A DNA stretch of 64,000 nt, from positions 1-64,000 of the forward strand of contig CAKZSV010000013.1 of NCBI GenBank assembly GCA_937921485.1, in the 5' to 3' direction. The notes beneath the pieces were generated by a model. The model ran no database searches, had not been told where the DNA came from, and was given only the letters and a program-made list of their open reading frames with translations. Shown here one piece after another: positions 35,458 through 45,481 of this stretch. Within the stretch, counting starts at the first letter, position 1. Each line of letters begins with the position of its first letter. Source of the stretch: an uncultured bacterium. Its GTDB lineage: Bacteria > Spirochaetota > UBA4802 > JAGODF01. The position numbers and the translations under genes are program-made.

Positions 35458-38385
35458 TCAATCTTCCATCACCTGCACGAGCGTGCGAAAGAGATTCGCA
35501 TGTTCACGGAGTACCGCTTCATTGCCCAGTGCGCAGAGATATTCATCGCGCATAATTGCATCGACGAGTTCAGCGAACGCGGAAATTTTTCGTGCATCAC
35601 ACGCGAGTACTTCATCGCGCTCCTTTTGCAGCATCTCATGTGAGATTCCACATAGATGCATGCGCGCGGCCTTTTCTCCTTTTTCCTGCGGCGTAAGATG
35701 CCTGTCGAGGGTTGCGATGGTGCCGATGATGTAGCGCGTCATTTCCTTGCTATCTGCCGTGAATGAGCGCAGGTATGATGCTGCATGCGTATACACATCA
35801 ATAGTTTCCGTAAGCCGGGGATCGCGGTAGGACGCGAAGGCGGTATTGCCGTTGCGCTGAAGGGAGACCATCGCACCATACGCTCCGCCCTGGACGCGGA
35901 TGCGGTTCCAGAGATAATCGAGCCGAAGAATAGTGGCAAGGACATGCAACTCGCCGGTAAATTGAAAACCTTTTGATATAATATTTGCGCCTTTCGCCAC
36001 GTACTGCACCTGACTTTGTCCTAAGAGAAGCGCCTCATTGCGCGCATCAGGCGAGAAACTGCGTTGTAATATGCTGGATGGCGTTGATATCGGTATATGC
36101 ATGAGGCTTGAAAAATGCTTCTGCGCGGCCTGCCGGCATGTTTCATCCGTCGTTATTGTCAGCAAAAGTTCATTGGTATGAATGATGCTGTTTCGCGCTT
36201 TTTCAAGCTTTGTGAGTATTTCATCGAAGCTTTTATCGAGCTGCTTTTCGAGCGCACAGAGGAATTTGTAGAAGGAAAGTCCCGACACACAGTCGTCGTG
36301 GCGGTCGGCAGGTGAAAAGTACGAGAAAAGGCGTTTCATGGCTACCATATGCCCCTTATCGGTGAGCGACATTTCATAGCGGGATTTCATCTCTTTCACA
36401 ATTTCTATGATGCGCTCCCGGTCGGTGAAATCGCTTTCAAGTACTATTTCCGACAGCAGGTCTGCAAGAGAAGCGATCTTATGTGCGAGCGCTTTGCCGC
36501 GGATGATAAGCCGGGGACTGAAATCGGTACTGCTGCCCTGCAGAGAAAAGGATTCGCAATAGCACGAAATGCCGCCTGTATGGAGATCGATGAGGCGCGC
36601 GAGATCTTCGTAGCTGTGCTTTCGGGTACGAATTTTGCCCATAATCCCTGCAATAAGGCCGGCGAAGGGAAGCAATTTCTCATCCAGACCACTCATATCA
36701 AAGTAGCAGTGCGCGTAGGCGATGCCATTGGTGGCAATATCCGGAAAAAGAATAGTTCCATTGCTTACCCGGATAGATTCCGCTGGAATAAAATCAGCCT
36801 GGGGATGTATGTCAGAAAGCGTGAGACATGGAAGCGTGGCCAGCGCTTCAGGAGAATCGGGTTGGTTCTGACGCCGTTTTAGTTCATCAGCCATGTCCGC
36901 AATCGCGCGTTTTTCATTCTCTGAAAGTGTATCCAGAACCGCACTGAGCTTCTTTGCTTCATTTTCATCGCGTTCTTCCGCAAGCCCCTGCTTTGGCACC
37001 AGGGCGACAAGTGCCGCATGGGAATGAGAAAGTATGTTGGTACGAATGAAATTTTCGAAGAAGTTATCACTCACTGACGCGCGGATTTTTGAAAGTGTCG
37101 GAGCGAAATCCAGATGCACGAGGGGATCATCGCAGTACAGCCAGCTCGCCATGGACACGAAATGATACAAAAGTCCCTTCGGCATGTTCGGATGCTCGGC
37201 TTCTCTGAGCTGGAATTCGGTGTAGTTCAGCGTTGCTTCAATGAGTTCCCTGTCGATGCCGTTTTTTACAAGGCCTTCGAGCGTTTCGCGTATGATGGAT
37301 AAAAATTTCTCTTTGTGTGCAAGCTCGGTATTTTTTACAACAGTGCACAAAAAAGGCTGAAGAATTTCTGTTTCAGCGTAGGCGAGCACATCCTTGCCGA
37401 TGTTTGCTTTTAAGAGTGCCTTTTTAAGCGGGGAGGCTGAAGTGCCGAAGAGCAGATGCCTGATGATGTCGTAGCCTGCATACGTTACCGGATCGGTCAC
37501 CTGGCCGGCACATGTCGCATAGGCAAGGAACGATCGTGCTTCTGGATCCTCGTTTCGTGATATCGGGTACTCAAATACCGCATCAACAGGTGCAGCAAAC
37601 GGTGGTTGTGGCGTGATGCGAGGTGAACATTCTTTGTGCCCGAAATCAGCAAGATATTCTGAAATCAATGCAAGTTCGCGTTCGAGATTGCCATTTCCAT
37701 AAAGATAGATATAACTGTTCGAAGGATGGTAGTAGGTGCGATGAAATTGCAGAAATTTTTTCTCGGTTAGTGTAGGAATTGCGTCCGGGTCGCCGCCGGA
37801 TTCGAACGCGTAGCAGGTGGAGGGATATAATAATTTCTGGATTTTCGAGAAAAGGATTCTTTCAGGGGAAGAGAACGCCCCTTTCATTTCATTGTACACG
37901 ACGCCGCTGATGGTGAGTTTCCCTGTTTGATCGAACTCGTAATGCCAACCTTCCTGCATAAGCGTGAAAGGGTTTGAGTAAATATTTGGAAAAAACACCG
38001 CATCGAGATACACGTCCATGAGATTGAGAAAATCTTTTTCGTTTTTACTGGCAACCGGATACATGGTCTTATCCGGGAAGGTCATTGCGTTGAGAAATGT
38101 ATTCAACGAGCTTTTCAGAAGCTCCACGAATGGTTCCTTTGTGGGATATTTTCGTGAGCCCGTAAGCACCGAGTGTTCGAGAATGTGAGGCAGGCCGGAG
38201 TCGTCATCCGGAGGAGTGCGAAAGGCGATAGAGAAGACTTTGTTGTCATCGCTGTTGGCAAGTTTAAGAAGCCGTGCTCCTGTCTTCCGGTGTGAAAAAA
38301 TGTAGGCGGTAGACTGAATCGAAGGTAGTTCGCGAACGGAGGTGAGAATAAAGCCGGAAATATTCATTCCTTCAGCGTAGTGCAT
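35458..38385 (-). CDS. M16C metallopeptidase (presequence-protease/PreP type)
   Basis: A 975-residue protease from ATG 38385, which has AAGGAG 6 bases upstream (the frame is open to 38457). The inverted zinc motif is H67-I-L-E70-H71, followed by the downstream glutamate region (NEMKGAFSSPE). The size and two-lobed M16/M16C build match PreP, which degrades short peptides in a closed chamber. No signal peptide is seen, so it is cytoplasmic. It is divergent from the RHH-like gene and stands apart from the lemA operon. Confidence 0.93.
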   Translation of the reverse strand: MHYAEGMNISGFILTSVRELPSIQSTAYIFSHRKTGARLLKLANSDDNKVFSIAFRTPPDDDSGLPHILEHSVLTGSRKYPTKEPFVELLKSSLNTFLNAMTFPDKTMYPVASKNEKDFLNLMDVYLDAVFFPNIYSNPFTLMQEGWHYEFDQTGKLTISGVVYNEMKGAFSSPERILFSKIQKLLYPSTCYAFESGGDPDAIPTLTEKKFLQFHRTYYHPSNSYIYLYGNGNLERELALISEYLADFGHKECSPRITPQPPFAAPVDAVFEYPISRNEDPEARSFLAYATCAGQVTDPVTYAGYDIIRHLLFGTSASPLKKALLKANIGKDVLAYAETEILQPFLCTVVKNTELAHKEKFLSIIRETLEGLVKNGIDRELIEATLNYTEFQLREAEHPNMPKGLLYHFVSMASWLYCDDPLVHLDFAPTLSKIRASVSDNFFENFIRTNILSHSHAALVALVPKQGLAEERDENEAKKLSAVLDTLSENEKRAIADMADELKRRQNQPDSPEALATLPCLTLSDIHPQADFIPAESIRVSNGTILFPDIATNGIAYAHCYFDMSGLDEKLLPFAGLIAGIMGKIRTRKHSYEDLARLIDLHTGGISCYCESFSLQGSSTDFSPRLIIRGKALAHKIASLADLLSEIVLESDFTDRERIIEIVKEMKSRYEMSLTDKGHMVAMKRLFSYFSPADRHDDCVSGLSFYKFLCALEKQLDKSFDEILTKLEKARNSIIHTNELLLTITTDETCRQAAQKHFSSLMHIPISTPSSILQRSFSPDARNEALLLGQSQVQYVAKGANIISKGFQFTGELHVLATILRLDYLWNRIRVQGGAYGAMVSLQRNGNTAFASYRDPRLTETIDVYTHAASYLRSFTADSKEMTRYIIGTIATLDRHLTPQEKGEKAARMHLCGISHEMLQKERDEVLACDARKISAFAELVDAIMRDEYLCALGNEAVLREHANLFRTLVQVMED

Positions 38386-38532
38386 CTGCGACTCCTTGGT
38401 AAGGTATGAGAATATCATTCCTGCTATTGTGATTTGTGCAATAAAAAAATATCGCAAAAAAAATTTTATCTCCTCCCGCTTTTCATCGTATTAATCAGTG
38501 AAGGGAGATATTATATCAAGGAGGAATACTCT

Positions 38533-39015
38533 ATGTACATGAAAACTACCTACTGCATGACAGAAAACGTAATTGCAAAGCTTACGGAAGCAGAAAAGAA
38601 AACGGGACGCGATAAGATTGATTTAATCGACCAGGCGATGCGGATGTTGATTCATGATTTTAAAAGACTTCGGAAAAAATGGGATGGGCCGGTTGAATAT
38701 CAGAAGAGAACCGATGAAGACGGCAATCCGATAAAAAAACATCGGGTGAAAATGAAATTACTAAAGTTTGATAATCTGCTGATGCAGGATATGCGGCGGT
38801 TTTGCTTTATGTCGATTTCGCTTCTCATTGCAATCGCCGTAGAAACCTACCTTGATGAGGTGGTGGCGTACTATTGTGCGAAGTACCATGATGATGTTGC
38901 GGATAATTATCTCCTCGGGAACTGGTCACTTCATGAAAAATATACAGAAACAGGCACCTGCATTAAAATCTGGTACGGAGTACCGCCGAATTACATGGAA
39001 GAATACTTCGGATAA
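38533..39015 (+). CDS. Ribbon-helix-helix-like hypothetical protein
   Basis: 160 residues from ATG 38533, with AAGGAGGA 7 bases upstream. The first 45 residues (MKTTYCMTENVIAKLTEAE, then DKIDLIDQAMRMLIHDF) have the strand-helix-helix pattern of MetJ/Arc DNA-binding proteins. The C-terminal part is aromatic and cysteine-containing, with no motif I recognise. The assignment of DNA binding is by pattern only. Confidence 0.6.
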   Translation: MYMKTTYCMTENVIAKLTEAEKKTGRDKIDLIDQAMRMLIHDFKRLRKKWDGPVEYQKRTDEDGNPIKKHRVKMKLLKFDNLLMQDMRRFCFMSISLLIAIAVETYLDEVVAYYCAKYHDDVADNYLLGNWSLHEKYTETGTCIKIWYGVPPNYMEEYFG

Positions 39016-39207
39016 ACCACATCTTTCAGACTGACTTTGTTTCCTTGCCAACCGGATTTTCTTTCTGGGAGTGGAAGCTTGGTACTTATATGATAAAAGC
39101 GTCGGATAGGATTATCGTAAATTGTCGTGCCGTCTCGCTGAATCTAAATAATCTTTTATTATCTTTATGACGTTCTATTGCATGCATTCGTACATTACCA
39201 ATCGGTA

Positions 39208-39223
39208 GTGTGAATAATCACAC
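39208..39223. promoter_or_regulatory. CRP/FNR-like palindrome
   Basis: GTGTGA and TCACAC are perfect inverted arms separated by ATAA. This is the TGTGA half-site of CRP but with the 4-base spacing of FNR-type sites. It lies 64 bases before the DUF4349 lipoprotein start. A TTGACA box at 39253 is downstream of it, but no good -10 follows. Confidence 0.35.
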
Positions 39224-39286
39224 ATGGGCGTAACACTTTTTTTGGATTATCATTGACATTTTATTAACAATGGATGAAATGGAAAA

Positions 39287-40522
39287 ATGAATTTATATAA
39301 CTCCATGCGATTGCATCGCCTCATATTTTTCTTCCTTTTTGCACTGCTTATAGTAACCTCTTTTATGTGCGGTTCCGGACAACGCTCTGAAGGCGGCGGA
39401 CATTATGCGGCTCGAACTCAACCCAAAACGCCGGCAAGCGAAATAGAAGGTGCGTCGGGGAAGGCGTATTATGGAGATAATGCTCCCTCTTCATCATCAA
39501 AAGGTGCAGGTACACTGGGTAAAGAAATAAATGAGGAAGCATCTGCCAAGTCCCGCATGGTGATCTACGGCGCCGATTACCGCATCCAGGTTGAAAGCGT
39601 TCAAAAGTCGCTCGAGCGGGTAAAGGATATGACCGGACGTTTCGGCGGATTCATTGAGTCGATTAATACCTCCGATTCATATAAATACGCAAAGATTGTT
39701 ACAAGAATTCCAGTTGCGAAATTTGACGATGCCCTTGAGGAAGCAGACAGGCTTGGTATTGTTGAACACAAAACAGTGAGCGCGAGCGATGTCACCATGC
39801 AGTTCAACGACATGGCGCTTCGCGTGGATACATCAAAGAAAATACGCGAACGATTGTACGAACTCCTGAAACGAACTTCGAAACCTTCAGATAAAGCTGA
39901 AATTCTCAGAGAAATATCGCGGCTCACCACCGAAATTGACAATATCACCGCGCAGATGAATTATTTAAAGAGCAAGGCTGAGTATTCCACGCTTTCATTG
40001 GAGCTGAAGGCCATCGTTCGCGATACGAGCAGGGTGTATATTGCCTCGCCGTTTGCATGGATCGCATCGCTTTCGCCTTTCAGAAGGAGCATTATTCACG
40101 GACGCGACAGCGATCTTACCTATGAGCCGCCGAAGGGTTTTTTTAATCATGAAAAATATTATTTTGCTTCCGGAAGCAGCTATCAGAACCTCTTTGTCAA
40201 TCCTGATGGCACTGTGATGATAAAATTGGGCCTGGTGGATAACTATCCGCGGGCCGACCAGAAATTCTGGAATGAAGCGCTGAAAATTGATTTTGAAAAT
40301 CGAAAATACAATATAAAGGCGGTAACGCGGTATGAAGCAAAGAAAGGCATCGCCTTTGATGCCAGTTTCATACATCTTTCAGGGAAGGATGTGTATCTGA
40401 TTGCCATCGGTGTGAAAGAAGATAAAATCATAGTTGTGGAAGCATACGGAAAAGACGAAAAAATTTTTGAAAGCAGTAAACAGGCCATTGAAAGCTTTAT
40501 TACATCCGTGGGATACGAGTGA
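39287..40522 (+). CDS. DUF4349-type lipoprotein
   Basis: 411 residues. The signal peptide ends at lipobox SFMC (Cys28); a low-complexity serine/glycine/alanine linker follows, then DUF4349 (about 95-240) with VESVQKSLERVKDMTGRFGG and a helical coiled-coil (ISRLTTEIDNITAQMNYL). The rest (about 270-411) is a separate beta-rich domain. It overlaps the next gene by one base and that gene carries a second DUF4349-like domain, so the products may interact. Confidence 0.8.
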   Translation: MNLYNSMRLHRLIFFFLFALLIVTSFMCGSGQRSEGGGHYAARTQPKTPASEIEGASGKAYYGDNAPSSSSKGAGTLGKEINEEASAKSRMVIYGADYRIQVESVQKSLERVKDMTGRFGGFIESINTSDSYKYAKIVTRIPVAKFDDALEEADRLGIVEHKTVSASDVTMQFNDMALRVDTSKKIRERLYELLKRTSKPSDKAEILREISRLTTEIDNITAQMNYLKSKAEYSTLSLELKAIVRDTSRVYIASPFAWIASLSPFRRSIIHGRDSDLTYEPPKGFFNHEKYYFASGSSYQNLFVNPDGTVMIKLGLVDNYPRADQKFWNEALKIDFENRKYNIKAVTRYEAKKGIAFDASFIHLSGKDVYLIAIGVKEDKIIVVEAYGKDEKIFESSKQAIESFITSVGYE

Positions 40523-41115
40523 TGAAAAAAAATTTACTCTTCATGATAATAATGGCGGCCGTTTTTTTCTCGTCAGTTGCTCACACTGATGATGCGCATA
40601 GTGTTTTCTCGTATTCGTATTATGTTTCCACGGAAAGCCCCGAAACCGTCATAAAAAATGTCCGGGCATTTGTTCCCGCGAAAAAAGGGTATGTCGGTTA
40701 TTTTTCAAATGACCGCATTAATGTGCGAATTCCGGTATCCGAAGTAAATTCACTTAAGGTGCTTCTGTCCGAGCTTGGATACGTGATCGGCGAAAACCAG
40801 AAGCGGCAGGATATCGCGCTGACAATGCTCGATTTACAGACACGCCTTTCAACAAAACAGAAATTGCTTTCGGAATTGAATCAGATTTCTTCGGTGCGGC
40901 TCGCAGAGACGCTACAGGTTGAGCAGGAAATGAACAGAGTGATAGGAGAAATTGAAGATATTAAAGGAAAGCTTGCATACTACCGCGACCGCATTGCGCT
41001 TTCCGAGGTGACGATTTATTTGAACCGCGCTTATGTTTCCGCAAAAGCCCTGCCGCACAATGTGCCGGCGGGCTGGATGCTTCGTTTGGGAATTGAAAAT
41101 CTTCTGGGCGAGTGA
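40522..41115 (+). CDS. Exported DUF4349-like protein
   Basis: About 197 residues from ATG 40522 (a GTG at 40519 is the alternative). A signal peptide (residues 3-22, AHTDDA follows) precedes a DUF4349-like domain. SPETVIKNVRAFVPAKKGYVG, VRIPVSEVNSLK and a coiled-coil QVEQEMNRVIGEIEDIKGK echo the lipoprotein gene upstream. TGATG couples the two genes. The third gene, 4 bases on, encodes another lipoprotein. Confidence 0.7.
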   Translation: MKKNLLFMIIMAAVFFSSVAHTDDAHSVFSYSYYVSTESPETVIKNVRAFVPAKKGYVGYFSNDRINVRIPVSEVNSLKVLLSELGYVIGENQKRQDIALTMLDLQTRLSTKQKLLSELNQISSVRLAETLQVEQEMNRVIGEIEDIKGKLAYYRDRIALSEVTIYLNRAYVSAKALPHNVPAGWMLRLGIENLLGE

Positions 41116-41118
41116 TGC

Positions 41119-41586
41119 ATGATGAAAACGACAATCGCATCGTGTAGTATTATCGCGCTTTGTATGGTTAGTTTCCTGACCTGTGGGCCGTCGTATGTGA
41201 TGGATACACCCGATGAGTTTGCCCATTTTCACAAAGAAAAGCGGTTTTTGAAATACATATCGTCCGATGGTGTGCGCGTCAAAGTTTCATCGATGAAAAA
41301 CGAACCGAAGGGTGATGTGGCGATGTGGCAAAACGCCATGGAAAAATATCTTTCCGGAAAAGGATATCATCTTACAGAAAAAAATCCGATTGCTACCACG
41401 GAAAACATCAAAGGAACGTATTCCGAATACATATATTCATACAATGCCGAACCGTATATTTACGGTATCGCGCTTTTCGCGGAAGATGAGCATCTCTTCC
41501 TGGTTGAAGCCGGTGGACCGAAAAAGCACTATCTTGCACGGCGCGAGAAGATACGCAAAGCGATAAGTACTTTAAAGGTGAAATAG
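41119..41586 (+). CDS. Lipoprotein of unknown function
   Basis: 155 residues with lipobox FLTC (Cys22) and a mature domain of mixed alpha/beta character (SDGVRVKVSSMKNEPKG). It starts 4 bases after the DUF4349-like gene, so it is the third gene of this operon. I do not recognise the family; the domain resembles the C-terminal part of the first lipoprotein (long-range similarity in the strand pattern, not certain). Confidence 0.65.
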   Translation: MMKTTIASCSIIALCMVSFLTCGPSYVMDTPDEFAHFHKEKRFLKYISSDGVRVKVSSMKNEPKGDVAMWQNAMEKYLSGKGYHLTEKNPIATTENIKGTYSEYIYSYNAEPYIYGIALFAEDEHLFLVEAGGPKKHYLARREKIRKAISTLKVK

Positions 41587-41648
41587 CGTTTCATGATTAA
41601 TTAATGTGCCAACCCGATACACGCTTGTTTCCGCAGATTATAACTTTT

Positions 41649-42227
41649 TCATGCATATTTCCCCGCAAGCCCTAAAAGCTCTTTTTTCCCTGCGCCGCTT
41701 TTTGCCGAGGTTGCGAAAATGTCGTTTTTCTCAATGTTGAGCACCTGCGCAATTTTCGCCATCTGGATGGCGCATTGCAATTTCGAAAGCTTATCGCATT
41801 TTGTCGCAACCACCGCAGTGGGTATGCGCGCGTCAGCTAACATCGCGATCATTTCTTCTTCGTAATCTCCCGGCGTTCTCCGGCAGTCGATTAGGAGAAA
41901 TGCGATTTTCAGATTCCGACCGCTGCCGAGGTAGTTTTTTATCATCGGGAAAAAAGTGTCTTTCACTTCCTTTGACGCTTTCGCAAAGCCGAATCCGGGC
42001 AAATCAACGAAAAAACATGAATTGTTAATGCGGAAAAAATTTATTGTCCGGGTCACACCGGGAGTCCTTCCAGTTTTCACCAGCCCTTTTTTCCCTGAAA
42101 GCATATTGATGAGCGAAGATTTCCCAACATTTGATCTGCCGAAAAACGCGTACTCCGGAAGCTTCTCAGAAGGAAAATCATTCGGTTTGATGGCGCTTTT
42201 CACGAATACTGCATCAGTAATTTTCAT
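41649..42227 (-). CDS. engB: Ribosome biogenesis GTPase YihA/YsxC (EngB)
   Basis: A 192-residue GTPase with G1 GRSNVGKSS, G2-region GRTPGVTRTINFF, G3 DLPGFGFAK, G4 TKCDK and G5 TSAKSG. EngB assists large-subunit assembly. The start overlaps the stop of rimI by four bases, so the two are translationally coupled. Confidence 0.96.
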   Translation of the reverse strand: MKITDAVFVKSAIKPNDFPSEKLPEYAFFGRSNVGKSSLINMLSGKKGLVKTGRTPGVTRTINFFRINNSCFFVDLPGFGFAKASKEVKDTFFPMIKNYLGSGRNLKIAFLLIDCRRTPGDYEEEMIAMLADARIPTAVVATKCDKLSKLQCAIQMAKIAQVLNIEKNDIFATSAKSGAGKKELLGLAGKYA

Positions 42228-42673
42228 TGTTCAATCTCTTTTACAAGGAGTATTGCATTATCGTCCCGATAGTAGTTCTTGCGCAAACCGTTTTCCGAAA
42301 ATCCAAGGCTTCTGTACAGCGCTCGTGCGGCCGTGTTCTTTTCGCGCACTTCCAGAAGTATTTTATATGGCGGCCTCATGCGGCAGTGGGCAATCAGCAT
42401 TTTGATAAGCTCCCGGGCGATGCCGCGCCTGCGCCAGGCATCAACAACCGCCAGACGGTTGATTTGTATTTCTCCGGTGATTTTCCACGCGGAAATATAG
42501 CCGATAATTTCATCATCGAATTCAGCAACAAGCATCACTGAAAACGATGCGCCGAATTCTTTCCTGATGTTATCCCTGGTCCACCCATGGTCAAATGCCG
42601 ATGTCTCGATTTCGGCGATTTTATCAAGATCGTTAAGATGTGCATGTCGTATTATGGGCGTCGTGCTGGCCAT
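42224..42673 (-). CDS. rimI: Ribosomal-protein alanine N-acetyltransferase (RimI-type GNAT)
   Basis: A 149-residue GNAT with the acetyl-CoA loop AWRRRGIARELI, LEVREKNTAARALYRSLGF (the RimI-typical segment) and a C-terminal YYRDDNAILL. RimI acetylates the N-terminus of S18 in E. coli; here it is the first gene before engB, both acting on ribosomes. Confidence 0.85.
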   Translation of the reverse strand: MASTTPIIRHAHLNDLDKIAEIETSAFDHGWTRDNIRKEFGASFSVMLVAEFDDEIIGYISAWKITGEIQINRLAVVDAWRRRGIARELIKMLIAHCRMRPPYKILLEVREKNTAARALYRSLGFSENGLRKNYYRDDNAILLVKEIEQ

Positions 42674-42867
42674 GGTTGAGACTCGTGCATTGTGTGGATC
42701 TGTAAATCACATTTTTATTGCGAATGTGCACTCTGCTGCATAATAAAAAATCTTTGACAAAAAAAGCAATAATTTTGAAATTTCATTTTCATTGGCTATA
42801 TGATTATTCAGAAGCAAACAAGCATCATGATGATGCTGCAGACACCGCAATTCAGGAATTATCGCAG

Positions 42868-43110
42868 ATGACAGTCAAAACCGCAAGAAAAGGCCGGGTT
42901 GTCGTAAAAAAGGAAATGTGCAAGGGATGCATGCTGTGCGTGGAATATTGCAGGAGAAATGTCCTGCGCGTTTCAGAATCCTTCAACAAGATGGGGTATC
43001 ACCCGGCTGAAGCGGATGAAAGCGCGGAATGCACTGCCTGCATGGTGTGCTCTCTGGTGTGTCCGGAAGTGGCGATTGAGGTGTACGATGACGAAGACAG
43101 AAGCGAATAA
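42868..43110 (+). CDS. 2-oxoacid:ferredoxin oxidoreductase, ferredoxin (delta) subunit
   Basis: About 80 residues from the in-frame ATG 42868 with AGGA upstream; the longer frame has no ribosome site. Two 4Fe-4S motifs are visible, CKGCMLCVEYC and CTACMVCSLVC, with the last cysteine of each in place. It carries electrons from the catalytic subunits to free ferredoxin. Its 3' end overlaps the alpha gene by 23 bases, so it is the first gene of the complex. Confidence 0.88.
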   Translation: MTVKTARKGRVVVKKEMCKGCMLCVEYCRRNVLRVSESFNKMGYHPAEADESAECTACMVCSLVCPEVAIEVYDDEDRSE

Positions 43111-44170
43111 AATTTTTATCAGCGGGAATCACGCATTCGGAGAGGCGGCTATCCGCGCCGGCTGCACCTGCTATTTCGGCTATCCGATTACACCCCAGAA
43201 TGAATTGGGCGAATATATGTCCGAGCATCTGCCTCCCGCGGGCGGAGTGTTTCTGCAGTCGGAAAGCGAAACCGCAGCCATCAATATGCTCATCGGTGCT
43301 TCGGCAGTGGGCGTGCGTGCCATGACCTCATCATCAAGCCCCGGCATAAGCCTCAAGCAGGAAGGCATTTCATTTCTTGCGGGATTTGAACTTCCCGGCG
43401 TCATCATTAATGTAATGCGCGGAGGCCCGGGTCTGGGAAATATCGCGCCGTCCCAGGGCGATTATTTCCAGGCGACGCGCGGCGGCGGCCACGGGGATTA
43501 TCGCACGCCGGTGTTCGCGCCGGCGACCGTGCAGGAAATTGTGGATCTGACCGTGCTGTCGTTTGACGTGGCGGATCGCTATCGCACGCCGGTTATGATT
43601 TTGGGCGACGGCATGATGGGACAGATGAAGGAGCCGGTGGTCTTTCCGGAAAAGATCAAAAAGCTTCCTGAAAAGGAGTGGGCGCTGAAGGGCAGGGGAA
43701 ACGGGCCCAGCAGATATATGGCATCGCTCATCCTGGATGCGCTTGAAATGGAAAAGCACAACTGGAAGCTGGTGCGAAAATACAGGGAAATCGAAAAGAA
43801 CGAAACGCGGTATGAAGCGTTCATGGCGGATGATGCGGAAATCATTGCCGTGGCGTACGGAACCACCGCGCGGATCACGAAAGGTGCGATTAAACGGCTC
43901 CGCAAAGAAGGAGTGAAGGCGGGACTGCTTCGTCCAATTACGTTATGGCCGTTTCCGTCTCAGGCTATCCGCGATATCGCGCAAAATGCGAAAAAGGTCG
44001 TGGTATTTGAAATGAGCACCGGCCAGATGGTGGAGGATGTGCTTCTGGCGGTGATGGGACAAATCCCCGTGCAGTTTCACGGAAGGCCGGGCGGTGTTAT
44101 ACCAACGCCGCTTGAGTTTTCGAGAATTATGTATCGCGAATATGAATTGTTGAAAAAGAAATCGATATGA
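43088..44170 (+). CDS. vorB: 2-oxoacid:ferredoxin oxidoreductase, alpha subunit (VorB-type)
   Basis: 360 residues from ATG 43088, which has GAGGTG just upstream; the open frame extends back into the ferredoxin gene. [31 protein letters not shown] and the [20 protein letters not shown] region match VorB, the pyrimidine-domain subunit of branched-chain 2-oxoacid oxidoreductase. The family includes 2-oxoglutarate-type enzymes, so the substrate assignment is moderate. It overlaps the beta gene by four bases. Confidence 0.88.
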   Translation: MTKTEANKIFISGNHAFGEAAIRAGCTCYFGYPITPQNELGEYMSEHLPPAGGVFLQSESETAAINMLIGASAVGVRAMTSSSSPGISLKQEGISFLAGFELPGVIINVMRGGPGLGNIAPSQGDYFQATRGGGHGDYRTPVFAPATVQEIVDLTVLSFDVADRYRTPVMILGDGMMGQMKEPVVFPEKIKKLPEKEWALKGRGNGPSRYMASLILDALEMEKHNWKLVRKYREIEKNETRYEAFMADDAEIIAVAYGTTARITKGAIKRLRKEGVKAGLLRPITLWPFPSQAIRDIAQNAKKVVVFEMSTGQMVEDVLLAVMGQIPVQFHGRPGGVIPTPLEFSRIMYREYELLKKKSI

Positions 44171-44916
44171 AACTGAAAAACAAATGGCCGAAATACTATA
44201 AGAAAGATGTCATCACGCACTATTGCCCGGGATGCGGGCATGGAATAGTTCACCGCATCGTGGCTGAACTTTTAGAGGAAATGGAACTGGGAAAGCGCGC
44301 TGTCTGCGTGAACCCTGCAGGGTGCGCGGTGCTTGCATATAAGTATTTTGATATTGACATGATTGAATCGGCCCATGGCAGAGGTACGGCGATCGCCACG
44401 GGAGTAAAGCGCGCGCGGCCGGATCTTTTCGTATTCACGTATCAGGGCGATGGAGATCTTTCGGCGATAGGTACCGCAGAAACCATTCATTCGGCAAACA
44501 GAGGCGAACATATTTCTGTGGTGTTTATTAACAATGCCGTATATGGCATGACCGGCGGTCAGATGGCTCCGACAACGCTTGTGGGCATGCGCACCACAAC
44601 AACCCCTTCGGGAAGAAATCCAGAATACGACGGCTATCCTCTGCACATCACCGAGGTGGTTGCGTCTTTTCCCGGTGTTGCGTATGCGGAACGGGTGGCG
44701 GTTGATGGCCCGGCCGGCATCCAGAAAACAAAGAAGGCTATCCGCAATGCCTTTCAGTGTCAGATTGACGGTCTTGGATATTCCATCGTCGAGGTGCTTT
44801 CGCCGTGTCCCACAAACTGGAAGATGACCCCCAGAGCCTCATTCACGTGGATTACAGAAGAAATGACGAAGGAATATAAACTCGGCGTGTTGGCCGACAG
44901 AAGAGCGAGGGAATAA
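44167..44916 (+). CDS. vorA: 2-oxoacid:ferredoxin oxidoreductase, beta subunit (TPP-binding)
   Basis: A 249-residue TPP subunit: [10 protein letters not shown] is the conserved cysteine pair of the family, [11 protein letters not shown] with [14 protein letters not shown] is the GDG...N thiamine motif. With the alpha subunit it oxidatively decarboxylates 2-oxoacids to acyl-CoA, reducing ferredoxin. The start ATG overlaps the alpha stop (ATGA). Confidence 0.92.
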   Translation: MKLKNKWPKYYKKDVITHYCPGCGHGIVHRIVAELLEEMELGKRAVCVNPAGCAVLAYKYFDIDMIESAHGRGTAIATGVKRARPDLFVFTYQGDGDLSAIGTAETIHSANRGEHISVVFINNAVYGMTGGQMAPTTLVGMRTTTTPSGRNPEYDGYPLHITEVVASFPGVAYAERVAVDGPAGIQKTKKAIRNAFQCQIDGLGYSIVEVLSPCPTNWKMTPRASFTWITEEMTKEYKLGVLADRRARE

Positions 44917-44918
44917 TC

Positions 44919-45461
44919 ATGCTTTTACGGGTGCTGTTTGCGGGATCGGGAGGCCAGGGAGTGCTCACCTCCGGAAATATACTCGGGAACGCCGCCATGG
45001 TAGATGGCTATGAAGTGGTATATCTTCCCACCTATGGTGCGGCAATGCGCGGCGGTACCGCCAATTGTACGGTGAGTATTTCTGACGAGGAAATTGCCTC
45101 GCCGGTAGTATCATCGCCCGATATCATCGTTGCCATGAATCAGCCTTCCGCGCATGCGTTCGTGGTGCGCCTTGAACCTGGGGGGCAGCTCATGTACAAT
45201 GCGGATCTGGTTGCATCAATCGCATTCCGAGGCGATATTGATCTTTATCCGGTTCACGCAAATTCGATTGCCAGGGAATTGGGCAATGAACGCTCGGCCA
45301 ATATCGTGATGCTTGGAGCGTTTGTGAAGCATACGGGAGTGGTTTCAGTGGATGCGGTGATGAAGAGTCTGCAAATGATGACTGGCAAAAAGAAGCAGGT
45401 GCTGGAAAGCGGTATTCGCGCCTTTGAAGAAGGATACAAACGCTTTCTAAATTCACAATAA
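44919..45461 (+). CDS. vorC: 2-oxoacid:ferredoxin oxidoreductase, gamma subunit
   Basis: A 180-residue gamma subunit with the glycine-rich start FAGSGGQGVLTSG, YGAAMRGGTANC and the C-terminal helix typical of the family. It starts 2 bases after the beta gene. Together the four genes encode delta, alpha, beta and gamma, a complete enzyme. Confidence 0.92.
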   Translation: MLLRVLFAGSGGQGVLTSGNILGNAAMVDGYEVVYLPTYGAAMRGGTANCTVSISDEEIASPVVSSPDIIVAMNQPSAHAFVVRLEPGGQLMYNADLVASIAFRGDIDLYPVHANSIARELGNERSANIVMLGAFVKHTGVVSVDAVMKSLQMMTGKKKQVLESGIRAFEEGYKRFLNSQ

Positions 45462-45481
45462 TCCAACGCGGAGAATAATCT

